A program made the translations under genes and the position numbers. From Leptodactylus fallax (Eukaryota > Chordata > Amphibia > Anura > Leptodactylidae), in contig CAMRHE010000324.1 in assembly GCA_947044405.1 (NCBI GenBank), positions 1,674,001-1,738,000 on the forward strand: a stretch of 64,000 nt of DNA. The letters run 5' to 3'. The notes beneath the pieces were generated by a model. That model was not told the origin of the DNA. It was given only the letters and a program-made list of their open reading frames with translations, and did not search any database. Positions 31,357 through 41,987 of the stretch are shown in pieces (position 1 is the first letter of the stretch; every line of letters starts with the position of its first letter).

Positions 31357-32773
31357 CTAATTGAGCGCTTTGCACGGAAAGTTTGCAGAGGTTTCCTGCT
31401 TCAATTATACCTATAGGGAAAACGACGGTGTTTCCATAGGTGTAATTGACATGCTGCGATTTCCAAAACCACAATGGTATTGGAAATGATAGTGTGTTCG
31501 CTGCACATATTTTACCGCAAAGTGAGGATGGGATTTGCTTCACTGTGACTGTAAAATGCCGCAGTTTTTTGCGACGTTTCCGCTGTGGGCAAACCACGGC
31601 ATTTATGCCATGTGGGGCCCCCAGCCTAACATACTTTTGCACTCTCTCATTGACCTACATTAATATAGATTCCTCCTGCTTTTAATGGATGTGACTTAAA
31701 ATAGGTGCAAGTGCAAGTTATTGACAAAACAGCAGAAATCTGTGCACACAAGTGTTTTGTCATGAATTAAATGCATCCTCCACTAGCACGGAGGCTATCA
31801 TGACTTGTGTACAATAGAGTACCAGTCTTGATGAATCCTCCCCCATTGTTGTTTTTGTAAAAGAAAAACTACTGCAGTTACTAGGAGTGGACCCAGGAGG
31901 AAAGCCAAGTACAAGTCATTCCTTAATTATTTCCAACACCTTCGGAGTGTGTGTGAGTGTGTGTGTGTGTGTCTGAGTGGGTGTGTGTGTCTGTATTTGT
32001 GTGTTCCAACTGATTTACTAACTTAAAAAAAGACATTTTAACAGAATTTAAAGGGCTTGTCCTGAAGCAACACAGCAATATTTGTTTTATTTCTCCAGAA
32101 ACAGTACAACTCTTGTCCATGCTCTGTGTCTGGTACTGCAGCTCAGCACAATTCAGGAGCAGGACCATTTCTTGGAAATAAAAGTGCTGATTTTTAATAG
32201 ACGTTAATACACATTATTCACCAAAGACAGAACATCACCAGACTGAATAAACAATAAATGCTTTAGTCTTTATTCACATATAATCAGATACACCAACTAC
32301 AAGTACTCCAGGGTTTGCATTTCTCAAAGATCCCCCACCCACAGTCTTTTCATTTGTATAAATATTAGTAGGGGGATTTATTAATTCATCTACATCATCT
32401 TTTTGGGGTAGATGGGAGCAATTGTGGAGCATCTTTGGCACACAAATCTTTTCCTGCGGCAAAGATGCATCACATGATTTGATGCACCATGATCCAACCA
32501 ATTTATTATAACTCATGCTAGGGGTCACTCACACCAGGGCATGCCCCCACTCTTGCATTATGTAGGGATAATAAGATAATAGGCCACCACTGCACTGGAT
32601 GGTATTAGGACAGTCATAGTGCAGAAATTTTCAAGCAACTATCAATAGCCTCACCATTCAAACAAATACAAACCAAACTAAAAACAATCTACAAGGTCTT
32701 TCCCACTTCCATTGACTCATTTAGATCTATATAGTCACATGCTATAGGGGCTCAAGGTCCTGATAAACCCTGA
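30899..32773. other. No gene seen; repeats and microsatellites
   Basis: Contains an A run (31329-31356), a TG-rich microsatellite (about 31946-32005) and, at about 31357-31630, a copy of a dispersed repeat also found at about 52630-52878 (shared phrases GAAAGTTTGCAGAG, TCAATTATACCTAT, TGACATGCTGC, CCATGTGGGGCC). The remainder is unassigned. Confidence 0.45.
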
Positions 32774-33439
32774 ATACCTGTATGGAAATTTCTATAAGAG
32801 CAATTTCCCAGTAGCTGCCTGGGAACCCTGGGGGGGAAGGGCACGACAAGACAGTGAGCCCTAAGCTGACCCCCCCGACCATGCCTACTACCTGAACTGC
32901 CCTAGGCGACAGACGACAACTGGGCGGCAGTCCCTTCTTGATATAAGTGATAACATAAAACGCAGACAGGACAAACAACAACAGCTAGCCAAGGGTCTGT
33001 ATCAGTTGAGCAGCACAGTACAAAATCAAAATCTGAGAGAATAGTCAAAGGTAAAGCCAAAAGGTCAGAAGTCAGTAAGTACAATACAATCAGAGCAAGA
33101 AGAAAGCTTAGCAAGGACAAAGTCACAATAGCCAGCAAACCTGTGTGCGCCGATGAACTGTATATAGGAAGTCCAGAACCTGCCCCAGACTTGATTGGCG
33201 GATAGCCTTACCTGTGTGATTGGCAGCCTAAGATTAACTATTAGAGGAACAGAGGGAAACCAAGGTGAAAGAGATGGGTGTGGTGGAAAATCAATTACAG
33301 AGGTGAGGGAATAGGACAGTGTTCAGACAATACAAGAAGAACCTAAAGCAAGGAATAATAACTGAACATGCCTCCTGCGCTGCAGCACGTGATCAGAGGG
33401 TGACGCAGAGGCCTGAACAGGCAGAGACATTACAATACC
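32774..33439 (-). repeat. Solo LTR, family S, copy 1 (32779-33434)
   Basis: A 656-bp TG...CA unit flanked by the 5-bp direct repeat ATACC (32774-32778 and 33435-33439). A second copy with a different 5-bp duplication is at 54535-55188. Shared blocks include CTGGGCGGCAGT, CAAAGTCACAATAGCC, TTAGCAAGGACAAAGTC and TTGATTGGCGGATAGCC. No internal genes remain, as after recombination between two LTRs. Strand is a guess. Confidence 0.85.
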
Positions 33440-33710
33440 ATTACTTAGTCATGGACCCCAATATTCTGTTGTGGAGTCATTTCCCCAAAAGACAGTGAGG
33501 GTGCTTTATGTATCCAATAGCTATGGCCCCAGTTCTACTTACAATTGAACCCATTGTTTATTTATATTATATTTTTTGCTTACAATTACCTCCAACTCAT
33601 CATTTCTTTAAGGAATCAGTGTAGAGGAACATTTGTGCTAGAGACCATTTCCAAGCAAATAAAACAAAAAAATATTGCCTGACCTTGTAGAGTTAGATTT
33701 TAATATTATT
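33440..33710. other. No gene seen
   Basis: AT-rich sequence between a solo LTR and the LINE; no feature recognised. Confidence 0.4.
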
Positions 33711-33725
33711 CAATAAAGGTTTTTA

Positions 33726-34226
33726 TGTTTAATCAAATTTATTAAAGTTTTACGATAAGAACAGAAAGAAAAAAAAAAGGGAAAGGGGGTACAATGCTAT
33801 GACTTCAATATCAGTTTAAAACAATAACAGGGGGGGGCACGCAGGCCACCTTATTTATGGATAAGGCACAGTATTAAAAGTTTGGGTAAAAAGGCCAACA
33901 AAGCCCACCACAACAGAATCAAAAATAAATAACACGATGGCAACTAAAATGACTATAACTTTAGGTGGGTGATAGCTGAAAAAACTAAAAAGTCAGTTGT
34001 AGAGAGCTACCACAGGGCCACCCACCTAACAGTAAATTAAAGCAAACATCAAGAGGAGGGGGACCAAAAGGAGTTCACAGGTGTACGAGACATATGAAAC
34101 CAAGGACACGACAAGGACAGAGGGGGGAACACAGGGGGGAGGGGGTAGAAGAAGGAACAGAAGGGGAAATTTAGTAATGGAGAGCAGCCAGACACTGCAC
34201 CAACAGACAAACAGAACAACCCCAAA
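33726..34226 (-). other. 3' UTR of the L1-type LINE
   Basis: Follows the end of ORF2 and runs to the target duplication. It ends on the element strand with an AATAAA signal about 15 bases before the insertion border. The opposite-strand frames here have no support. Confidence 0.7.
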
Positions 34227-37200
34227 TCAAGAAAAGAAAGAGAAAAACTCAGAGGACTCCTGAAACACCACCCACGGCCGCCAGAGGGACTCAAATTTGG
34301 AGGGGTCGGGCGAGTCCTCAGCCACCAGGGCCTCCATTCTCCTGATAAGGAGAAGCTCCTGAAGGAACTCCACCAGGGTAGGCACAGCAGTGCTACGCCA
34401 ATGCCTGGGGATAACTGTTCTGGTGGCGGTGAGGAAGTGTCGCAAAAGGTCTCTTTTAACGGCAGAGACCCTCCCCGGTATAATGGAGAGAAGTGCGAGC
34501 TGGGGTGAAGGCGTGACAGATCTGCCACTCACTTTAGCATAAAGCTCAAAGACGGCATCCCAAAATGGTTTAAGGGCCGCGCATTCCCACCAGATATGAT
34601 ATAAGGTACCTTTTTCGAAACCACAGCGCCAACACCGGTCAGAGACGCCAGGGTAGATCCTATGTAAGAGGTCAGGACAGCAGTACCAGCGGGTCAGTAT
34701 CTTGTAATTCTTTTCCTGCGCACCACAGGACAGCGGGAGTTTGTGTGTGTACAGGAAGGATTTATCCCAGTCGGCAGCAGGAGGCGAGTACCGAGGTCAG
34801 ACTCCCAGGGGCCAATGTAGGAGGGAGGCCCAGGTGTAGCGTCTTGGAGGAGAATGCCGTAAAGAACAGAGAGGGCGCGCGGAGTGGTGTCAGTCTGGGA
34901 AAGGGCAAGCTCCAGGTCAGTTAAAGAGGATGAGAGCGTAGGGAGCAGGGAGAACCTGCGGATGAAGGTAGTGAGCTGGCCATGTTCCAACCAGGACAAA
35001 CGGAGATTGGGATGATAGGCTTGCAATTGTGACAGAGAAGGAAGAGAAGTGCCATCCATGACCTGATGCAAACGAACATCATCCCTAGCCAACCAGCAAA
35101 GAAATCTGTCGGCGGAGCAACCCGGTGGGAACATGGGATTTCGGAACAGAGGGCTGAGAGGACCCAGGACCCTGGCTATGCGACCACCTACGCTTATGGA
35201 ATCCCAGGTCTTGAGGAAATGAGAGGATAAAATGGAGTGTCTAATAATACTGGGGCGAAAGTGAGACAGAACCCAGGGCAGGGAGGGGAGATGAGCTGAC
35301 AGCAAGTCGGCCTCTATAGAGACCCACTGCTTGTCCGCCCCGCGATAGTGCCAGTCAAAAAGGCGCAACAGTACTGTCGCGCGATAGTATATTCTAGGGT
35401 CGGGCAATCCCGCACCACCGCGATGTCTACGGCGTGTCAATGTCCGGAAGCGTAACCTGCTTCGTGACGCTCCCCACACAAATCTCCCAAACAAAGTCTG
35501 GGCGCGAGCAAAAAAGGAGCGTGGTATTGGAATGGGCAAAGCCTGGAACACATATAATAACCGGGGCATGACATCCATTTTTAGCGCGTTGATGCGACCA
35601 AACCATGAGAGCATGAGGGAACCATATTTCCGCAGATCTGTCGAAAGGGATTCAAGGAACGGTAAGTAATTAAGGCGGTAGAGGAGGGAGAGGTCTGAAG
35701 AGATGTGGATCCCGAGATATTTAATGGAAGTGCGGTGCCATTTGAAGGGGAATTCGTTCGCAAGGAGGGCTGCTTCTGCTGGGGGCAAGGTGATATTGAG
35801 GGCCTCACTCTTAGAGAGATATACCTTGAAATTACTCAGGTGGCCAAAGCGACGGAACTCACGCAGGATGGACGGAAAGGAAACGCGCGGCTGAGAGATG
35901 TATAAGAGGAGGTCGTCGGCGTATAAAGCCGTTTTGACCTGGCGGTTGCCCAGCTGCACGCCATGGACACTAGGACAGTTCCATAAGGCAGTCGCTAGAT
36001 GTTCCATGACCAGTGCATATAAAAGAGGAGACAGGGGGCAACCCTGTCGCGTGCCATTCCGAACCGGAAAGGAGTTGGAGAGAAGCCCGTTAACCCGCAC
36101 CCGTGCCGACGCGTCGCCATAAAGAGAAAGCACCTTACTCAAGTACCCCGAGCCAACTCCAATTTGCTGGAGTGTTGCCAGCAGGAATCCCCAATGTACA
36201 CGGTCGAACGCTTTTTCAGCGTCTACAGAAAGCAAGCACATGGGGGGTATCAGTAACGCGGGCCGCGGAGATCGTCAGGAGCGTCTTGCAAATATTGTCC
36301 CTGGCCACGCGACCTGGGATGAAGCCAACCTGATCAGTGTGAACCAGGCCCAGCATCAAAGGGGACAGTCGGTTAGCCAGCAATTTGGCAAATAGCTTAA
36401 TGTCAATGTTAAGCAGGGAAATCGGGCGATAGCTGGCACAACTGGACGGATCTTTCCCAGGTTTGGGGAGGACTGTGATAAGGGCTGATAGGGATTGGGA
36501 AGCAAACGGAGTGGTGTCGTCAATACTGTTAAAGACACGGGCCATTATTGGAGAGAGGAGGTCTTGGAAAGACTTGTAAAATCTGGGGGTAAACCCATCA
36601 GGGCCCGGGGATTTGCCTGAGGGGGAAGATTGAATGACAAGAGAGACCTCCTCTTCGGAAAAAGGGTCCTCAAGAAGCGCTCTATCCGAGGGAGCGATGG
36701 TGGGGAGAGAGGTCTCGTCGATGTATTCCCTGATTTTCTCATAAAGAGAGTCCGGGGCAAGATCAGCATATTGTCCCCGAATATTATAGAGGTCGTGGTA
36801 AAAGGAGCGGAATGCCTTTGCTATGTCTGCTGGGTTATGGACCGATCTCCCAGTGCCTTTATTGATCCAAGGAATGTACGTGGAGGTATTGCGAGGATGT
36901 AGGCGACGCGCGAGGGGACGACTGCACTTATCAGCAAACTCATAGTAATGTTTCCGAACACGGTCACGGAAAAGCATGGACACTTCGTCCAGGTGGGCTC
37001 GGAGCTCCTCTCTAGCATTGAGGAGCTCCGTGAAGACTGCCTGAGAGCAAGACCGTTTATGCAGCACTTCAAGGGAATGGATCTTGGGTAGCTGCGCAGA
37101 AACCCAGGCCGCCCGCTCCTTTTTAAGGCGTGCACCATGTTTAATCAAGACTCCCCGGACCACGCATTTTAATGTTTCCCATTGAAGAGGGGGTGATGTA

Positions 37201-38039
37201 GAGTCCCGGGCATGATCAAGGCCAAAGTTCCTGATCGCAGCGCCGACATCCTCCCGGCATGTGGTATCTTTTAAAAGGCTATCGTTTAGATGCCAGGTGA
37301 AAGGACGGCGTGCGAGTCCCGGAATCTCCATTGACAAAAATACGGGCGAATGGTCCGACCAAAGGGCGGAGCCAATCTGTCCTGTGGGGGCCCAAGAGAG
37401 GGCATGATGGCTGATCAAGAAAAAGTCAATGCGGCTATAGGAATTGTGCGCAGGGGAGTGATACGTATAGTCTCGCTCATTAGGATGCAGGATGCGCCAC
37501 ACGTCGACCAACTGGGAGTTATGGAGGGCAGTCTTAAGGCTACGCAGGTGGGACTGAGAATGGGGAGGGCGGGGTGGGGTAGAGTCAATCAAAGGATCCA
37601 ATACAAAGTTAAAGTCGCCCCCGAGAATCATGACCCCCTCGCCAAAATCAGAAAGTTTGCCGACCAGGTCCCTACAGTACCGCAGTTGTCCCTGATTAGG
37701 GAGGTAGCAACCCGCTATGGTGAGAACCGTACCCGCGATGCGCAATTTAAGAAAAACAAATCTGCCCTCAGGGTCAATCAGGGTGTCCATTACCTCGTGA
37801 TGCAGAGACCTATGCAGAGCAATAGATACTCACTTGGACTTGGCGACCGGGTTGGCGCCGTGGAACCAAATGGGGAAATGGCGGTTGCGGATATCCGGTA
37901 CGTGGCCTTCCTTGAAGTGAGTCTCCTGCAGAATAAGGATGTGAGAATGCTTTTTGTGAAGTTGGTACAAAATCTGGCTACGTTTTTGTGGGATGTTATG
38001 TCCTCGTACATTCAGTGTGCAAATATTCAGGGTGGACAT
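34227..38039 (-). pseudogene. LINE ORF2: AP endonuclease and reverse transcriptase, lightly damaged
   Basis: Starts MSTLNICTLNVRGHN at 38039. Endonuclease motifs: LNVRGHN, ILQETHF, GGDFNF, and SDHSPV. RT motifs: SPGPDGFTPRFYKS, PKPGKDPSSCASYRPISLLN, GFIPGR, then SVDAEKAFDRVHW, GTRQGCPLSPLLYALVMEHL and LYADDLLLY (catalytic DD). A Cys-rich C-terminal segment (DRCWRCGFEKGTLYHIWWEC) and an RHW-containing tail follow. I find three lesions: an in-frame TGA at 37830-37832, a frame change near 36240 and another near 34710. This is the L1/Tx1 clade. It is not expected to make full-length protein, although the endonuclease-RT half is almost intact. Confidence 0.9.
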
Positions 38040-38679
38040 AGCTAGACAGGGAGGGGGAGGGAAGACACACTTAGGTAAGGGAAAATCTAACGTAATCTAT
38101 CACTAATTAGCACAGCTATGAAACAAAGTCTTAACTGACTAAACAGTAAGGTGGTGGGGTGAACCACCACCAAACCAGGTGGGGAAAAGGCAAACAATGC
38201 CAAAACACGTGCTACACAGTAGCACGGAGACCCCGGTGGGGAACGAGCTTTCCAAAAAGGAGCTGCTCCACCCCCGGACCCCGGGCCACGCCACTAAAAA
38301 GATAACTGTAATAACAAAATAAGCTGACCGAGAAAAACGATATGCATAAACATAAATGAAAAAAAGAAGAAAAGAGGGGAGAGGGAAGGAAGGGTGGGAG
38401 AGGGGGGAAAAAAAAAAAAAAAAGGGGCGGGGAGGGGAAAGAAGAAGGAAGGAGAAATAAATAAATGAGAAAAGAAGAAAAGAGGGGAGAAGGGAAGAAA
38501 GGGTGAAAGAAGGAAGGAGAGAGAGAGGAAAAAAAAAAAAAAAAGGGGGGAGGGGAAAGAAGAAGGAAGGAGAAATAATAACAGTACTCACTGCCCCACA
38601 AGGGGGCGGACAAGAACCCCTAGAGGTTACGGAGAGGCTTTTTCACTGGCATTGGCATGCGAAAGGAACAGTTCAGTGT
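38040..38679 (-). other. Long purine/pyrimidine-biased spacer between ORF1 and ORF2
   Basis: About 640 bases separate the ORFs. From 38350 to 38590 the plus strand is almost all purine (pyrimidine-rich on the LINE strand). It contains two tandem copies of a block of about 115 bases, each with GAAGAAAAGAGGGGAGA, an A run of 15 or more, and GGGGAAAGAAGAAGGAAGGA. Frames of 130-150 codons here are low-complexity artefacts. Confidence 0.75.
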
Positions 38680-40040
38680 TCAAGTTGGAAGGGCTTGATG
38701 GTCCCGTGTCGGTGCTGTAGGTGAGGAAGCTCGGTTGCGTCGGCGGCGTCTGGGACGGCGCTGAGACTGTGCTGGTTGGACTGGTTCTGAGGAGCCAAGT
38801 AGCAGTGGCCAGTCCAGGATCTGTACCATAGGAAGACCAAGAGCAGCTGTGAAGGCAGGAACATCGTCTGGACGAGACAGGAAGATGATGCGGCCATCCC
38901 GCCGGACCTGCAGGCGGAAGGGGAATCCCCAGGAGTACGGGATCTGGTGATGGATCAGGAGGTCCAGAAGCGGCTTCAAGGCACGCCGTCTAGCAAGAGT
39001 GAGTCTGGACAGGTCCGGGAGCAAGCTGATGGGAGCATCCTGGAAAACAACTTGGCGGGTGTCCCTGGCCTTCCGCATAATAGCCTCCTTGAGCTGGTAT
39101 CTGTGCACCCGGCAGATGACATCTCTAGGGTTAGCAGAGTCCAGAGGGCGTGGGCCCAAAGAGCGGTACGCCCGGTCCAACTCGAGTGGAGAGTCAGGAG
39201 GGGCCCCCAGGAGGGAGTTAAAGATACCACGTAGAGTGGCGTCCAATTGCTGGGGTTCAATGACTTCAGGGAGGCCCCGTACCCTGATGTTATTCCGTCT
39301 GTTCCTGTTCTCGAGGTCGTCCATGAGGTCTGTCAGATGATGTAATTGGTGAGTATGAGACAGCAATATGGAGTCATGGGTAGAAAACTGGGTGGAAAAC
39401 GCAGTGGCGGAGGCTTCCAAGATGTCCACTCTTCCCTCCAGTGATTGTATCGTGGCACGGACGGCTGACAGTTCTGTTTTGTATGACTGCTCCAGGCGTG
39501 CCACATATTCCTCCATTTCGGACTTTGTAGGGATGGAACGTAGATGGGCGCTCAGTTGACGCAGTTCAGCCAGGGTGTCGGAGGAAGCACCAGAGAAGGA
39601 AGGTGCACAGGTTGCAATAGTCCCGGTAGGGTCTCCTGCACTCTGGCCAGCAGAGGCGGGAGCTGTGACAGGAGTTGTTAACAGAGGAACATGAGGCAGC
39701 TACGGGGCTGCTCAGCCCGATAACTGACTCGGAGGGGCCGTGGTGGAAACCAGACAGGGGCTGCGGGTGGCAGGGGCGCCCAGTGAAGATGTGGCCAACT
39801 GTGGCCCAGTGCCAGGAGGTGTAAACAGAGGGGCCTGCAGCACAGGTTTCAGTGCTGAGGTGGGAGTGGAGAAGGCCACAGACCAGGGCAGATTAGAAGC
39901 CTCCCTACCTCTTGCTGGGTCCAGGAGAGAGCGCTGCAGCGGTACATTGGTGGCAGTGGAGCGCTGGTGCCCGAAGGATCCGTGGAGGCCCCAGGAGGGG
40001 TAGAAGAGGATCTGGAGGAGAAACGCTGAGACTTGCCCAT
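38680..40040 (-). pseudogene. LINE ORF1: L1-type RNA-binding protein, N-terminus broken
   Basis: The core (38680-39516) is open for 278 residues. A coiled coil (YVARLEQSYKTELSAVRATIQ...LEGRVDILEA) is followed by an RRM-like domain (NNIRVRGLPEVIE...) and a C-terminal domain (RKARDTRQVVFQDAPISLLPDLS), ending in a basic Arg-rich tail. This is the order of L1 ORF1p, a trimeric nucleic-acid chaperone. The likely start MGKSQRFSSRSS at 40040 is in another frame. The Pro/Ser/Ala-rich N-terminal part has one frame change near 39940 and two stops (TGA and TAG near 39700-39712). Confidence 0.8.
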
Positions 40041-40153
40041 AACTCTGAGGACAGAAAATGATCCGGTCAGCTGGATCAGCGTTGGTCCGGGTAAGCCAGG
40101 GAAGGAGCTGAGGAAAACACAGCCTCACTCCTCCATAGCCAGGCCACGCCCCC
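40041..40153 (-). other. 5' UTR of the L1-type LINE
   Basis: About 110 bases from the target-duplication border to the ORF1 start, beginning GGGGGGCGTGGCCTGGCTAT on the element strand. The G-rich start at an exact duplication border marks the true 5' end. No promoter element is obvious. Confidence 0.65.
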
Positions 40154-40168
40154 CAATAAAGGTTTTTA

Positions 40169-41298
40169 GTTACCACTCATTTTTTTCTGTAAATTTCCCC
40201 ACGTTGTGGAAATACACTGTCTTTGCCTGTAGTAGTAATGCAATGGAAGAATGTTGCATTTTATAGTGCAAGCCAAGTGAATGAGATTTCATTTCATGCA
40301 CACATTGTAACTAGCTGTTGAATAGATTTTTTTTTAAAAACGCATATGTTTTTGAAAATTACAGCATGTTAAGTTTAGATGAAGAATTGCAAGCATTTTC
40401 CCTATAGATGTACTAGGGAAAGAAAAAAACAGGGAAACGCAACAAAAACTCTTTGAAAAATACTGCAGAAGAAAATGTGCGGCATTTTGTTACAAGGAGC
40501 CTTAGCCTAATTGTGTGATGTACTCCAGTAGCCTATAGCATCGCATGTTTTTGTTGAACTTTTACAAAAGCTTTTTGCTGATAATGTGTTTGATTATTTC
40601 AGATTTATCCTTTTGAACTTTGTCCTACCTTGTAAATTCACAGATTTTTAAAAGATCTATGACTTACTGTTAAAGTTCTCTTTGCACATTACTAATGCCA
40701 TTATGAGACAACTTATGTTTCTGGCAATTTCTTCAGGGACTGATAAGCTGATTACTGCTTTACTGACAAAGACTTGTAATGAATAGTCATTTTTATTATC
40801 TGCTTTTAGTAAAAATTTCAGTTACTTGTCTCTCTATGATTTTTCTCTTATTTTCTACAATGCAAACCTGTGTCAAAGTCAGTTGCTCGAAGAATCAAAT
40901 TTTTTATTTTTATTGTATTGTTTTACATTAAAAGTGATTCTGTGCCTACATCTGCCCAGCCTACCCACAATGTACTATAGAGGATTTTTTTTTGGCTTTA
41001 AAACGAAACCAAGCAGGTTGTCACAATTAGTAAAATGGCCCAACTAGAGTCATACAAAGTGGCATTGATTCTATCACTTCAATCCCTCAAAGGCAAATTA
41101 TCAAGATGGTATGGACACAAATAGGTTGTTAAGGCAATAACAAAACATCTGTATGTTACTGGCCTGTAGGAGAGAAATTTTCCAAAATTACATCCTTTCT
41201 CTGATATTACATAGGAAGTCTGCAATGTTTAGTATGTGCAGCTTTATTTATACTACCCCATTTTTCTAAGAGAGGGTTGGACCATTGTACAAGCACTT
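40169..41298. other. No gene seen; AT-rich sequence
   Basis: No coding frame, RNA gene or named repeat is supported. Confidence 0.4.
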
Positions 41299-41461
41299 TT
41301 TCCTTTTGTGTAACCCTATTTCCTCACATATTGTAAGGTCTCACTTCTATTGTGTCTAGATTGCTGCCATATAATGTTTGATATTGTTTGTACATGTACC
41401 CTATGAATTGTAAAGTTCTGAGGAATATGTTGGTGTGCTATAAATAAAGATTATTATTATT
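41299..41461 (+). repeat. 3' end of a retroposon-type repeat with (ATT)n tail
   Basis: The end reads GAATTGTAAAGTTCTGAGG, AATATGTTGGTGTGCTATAA, ATAAAG and then ATTATTATTATT. This 3' tail pattern (TGTAAAGCGCTGCGGAATATG-like, then AATAAAG and ATT repeats) is common in dispersed vertebrate retroposons. The left border is not clear. Confidence 0.55.
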
Positions 41462-41987
41462 CCACCTCCTCATGCACTCTGCACATAATACTGTTGAGAC
41501 CCTTTGCTGGTTTAGCTATAACAAATGGACCCTAGATTGGTTCAGATGGGGTTGCCTTCTGCTAGACCACTAGGATCCATTATTCTGCTAGAGTCTAGAC
41601 CCAGCCTATGATATTCTGACACTTTGTTGGTCCAGTGTGCCAGGAAGCATTCCTGTATGCCCTAACACCTTTGCTATTAGATGCTGTTACCTATGCAGGA
41701 CTCCAAAGGAACTGCAAACTTGGAGTAAGGAATTTGCCCAGTGGTCATGATAGAAGGGTGAAGAGGAAAACACACACCACACACTTCAGTTCTAGGGGCA
41801 GGGTCGGTGTTAGGGAGGGGGGGGAAAACTGGGCAACTGTCCAGGGCCCCGAAACCCAAAGGGGCCCCCAGTGGATCTGGGACACACGACGTTTCACTTG
41901 GTGCCTCCGATCCTGAGAGCACCACTTTCAACTGAAGCCAGTTGAAACCTGTCTCCTACCCCAGAGCATGGAGATCTATTCTCCATG
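41462..41987. other. No gene seen; possible hAT terminus
   Basis: At 41799 CAGGGTCGGTGTTAGGGAGG followed by GGGCCCCGAAACCC-type sequence resembles a hAT-type left end, but I found no partner end or duplication for it. Confidence 0.4.

Larger units (their letters stand above)
33711..40168 (-). mobile_element. Full-length L1-type LINE (33726-40153) with 15-bp target duplication
   Basis: The direct repeat CAATAAAGGTTTTTA is found exactly at 33711-33725 and 40154-40168. Between them is a 6428-bp element on the minus strand: short 5' UTR (starts GGGGGGCGTGGCC), ORF1, pyrimidine-rich spacer, ORF2 with endonuclease and RT, and a 3' UTR ending AATAAATTTGATTAAACA. The exact duplication shows that the 5' end is complete. 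It has no long poly(A) tail. The two ORFs carry only a few lesions, so it is a fairly recent copy. Confidence 0.93.

Noticed and set aside
37350..38045. 231-codon frame on the plus strand
   Set aside because: It is antisense to the endonuclease part of the LINE ORF2, whose motifs are unmistakable on the other strand.
38139..38613. Phe/Ser/Pro-rich frames of 133-150 codons on the minus strand
   Set aside because: They come from the polypyrimidine block between the LINE ORFs.
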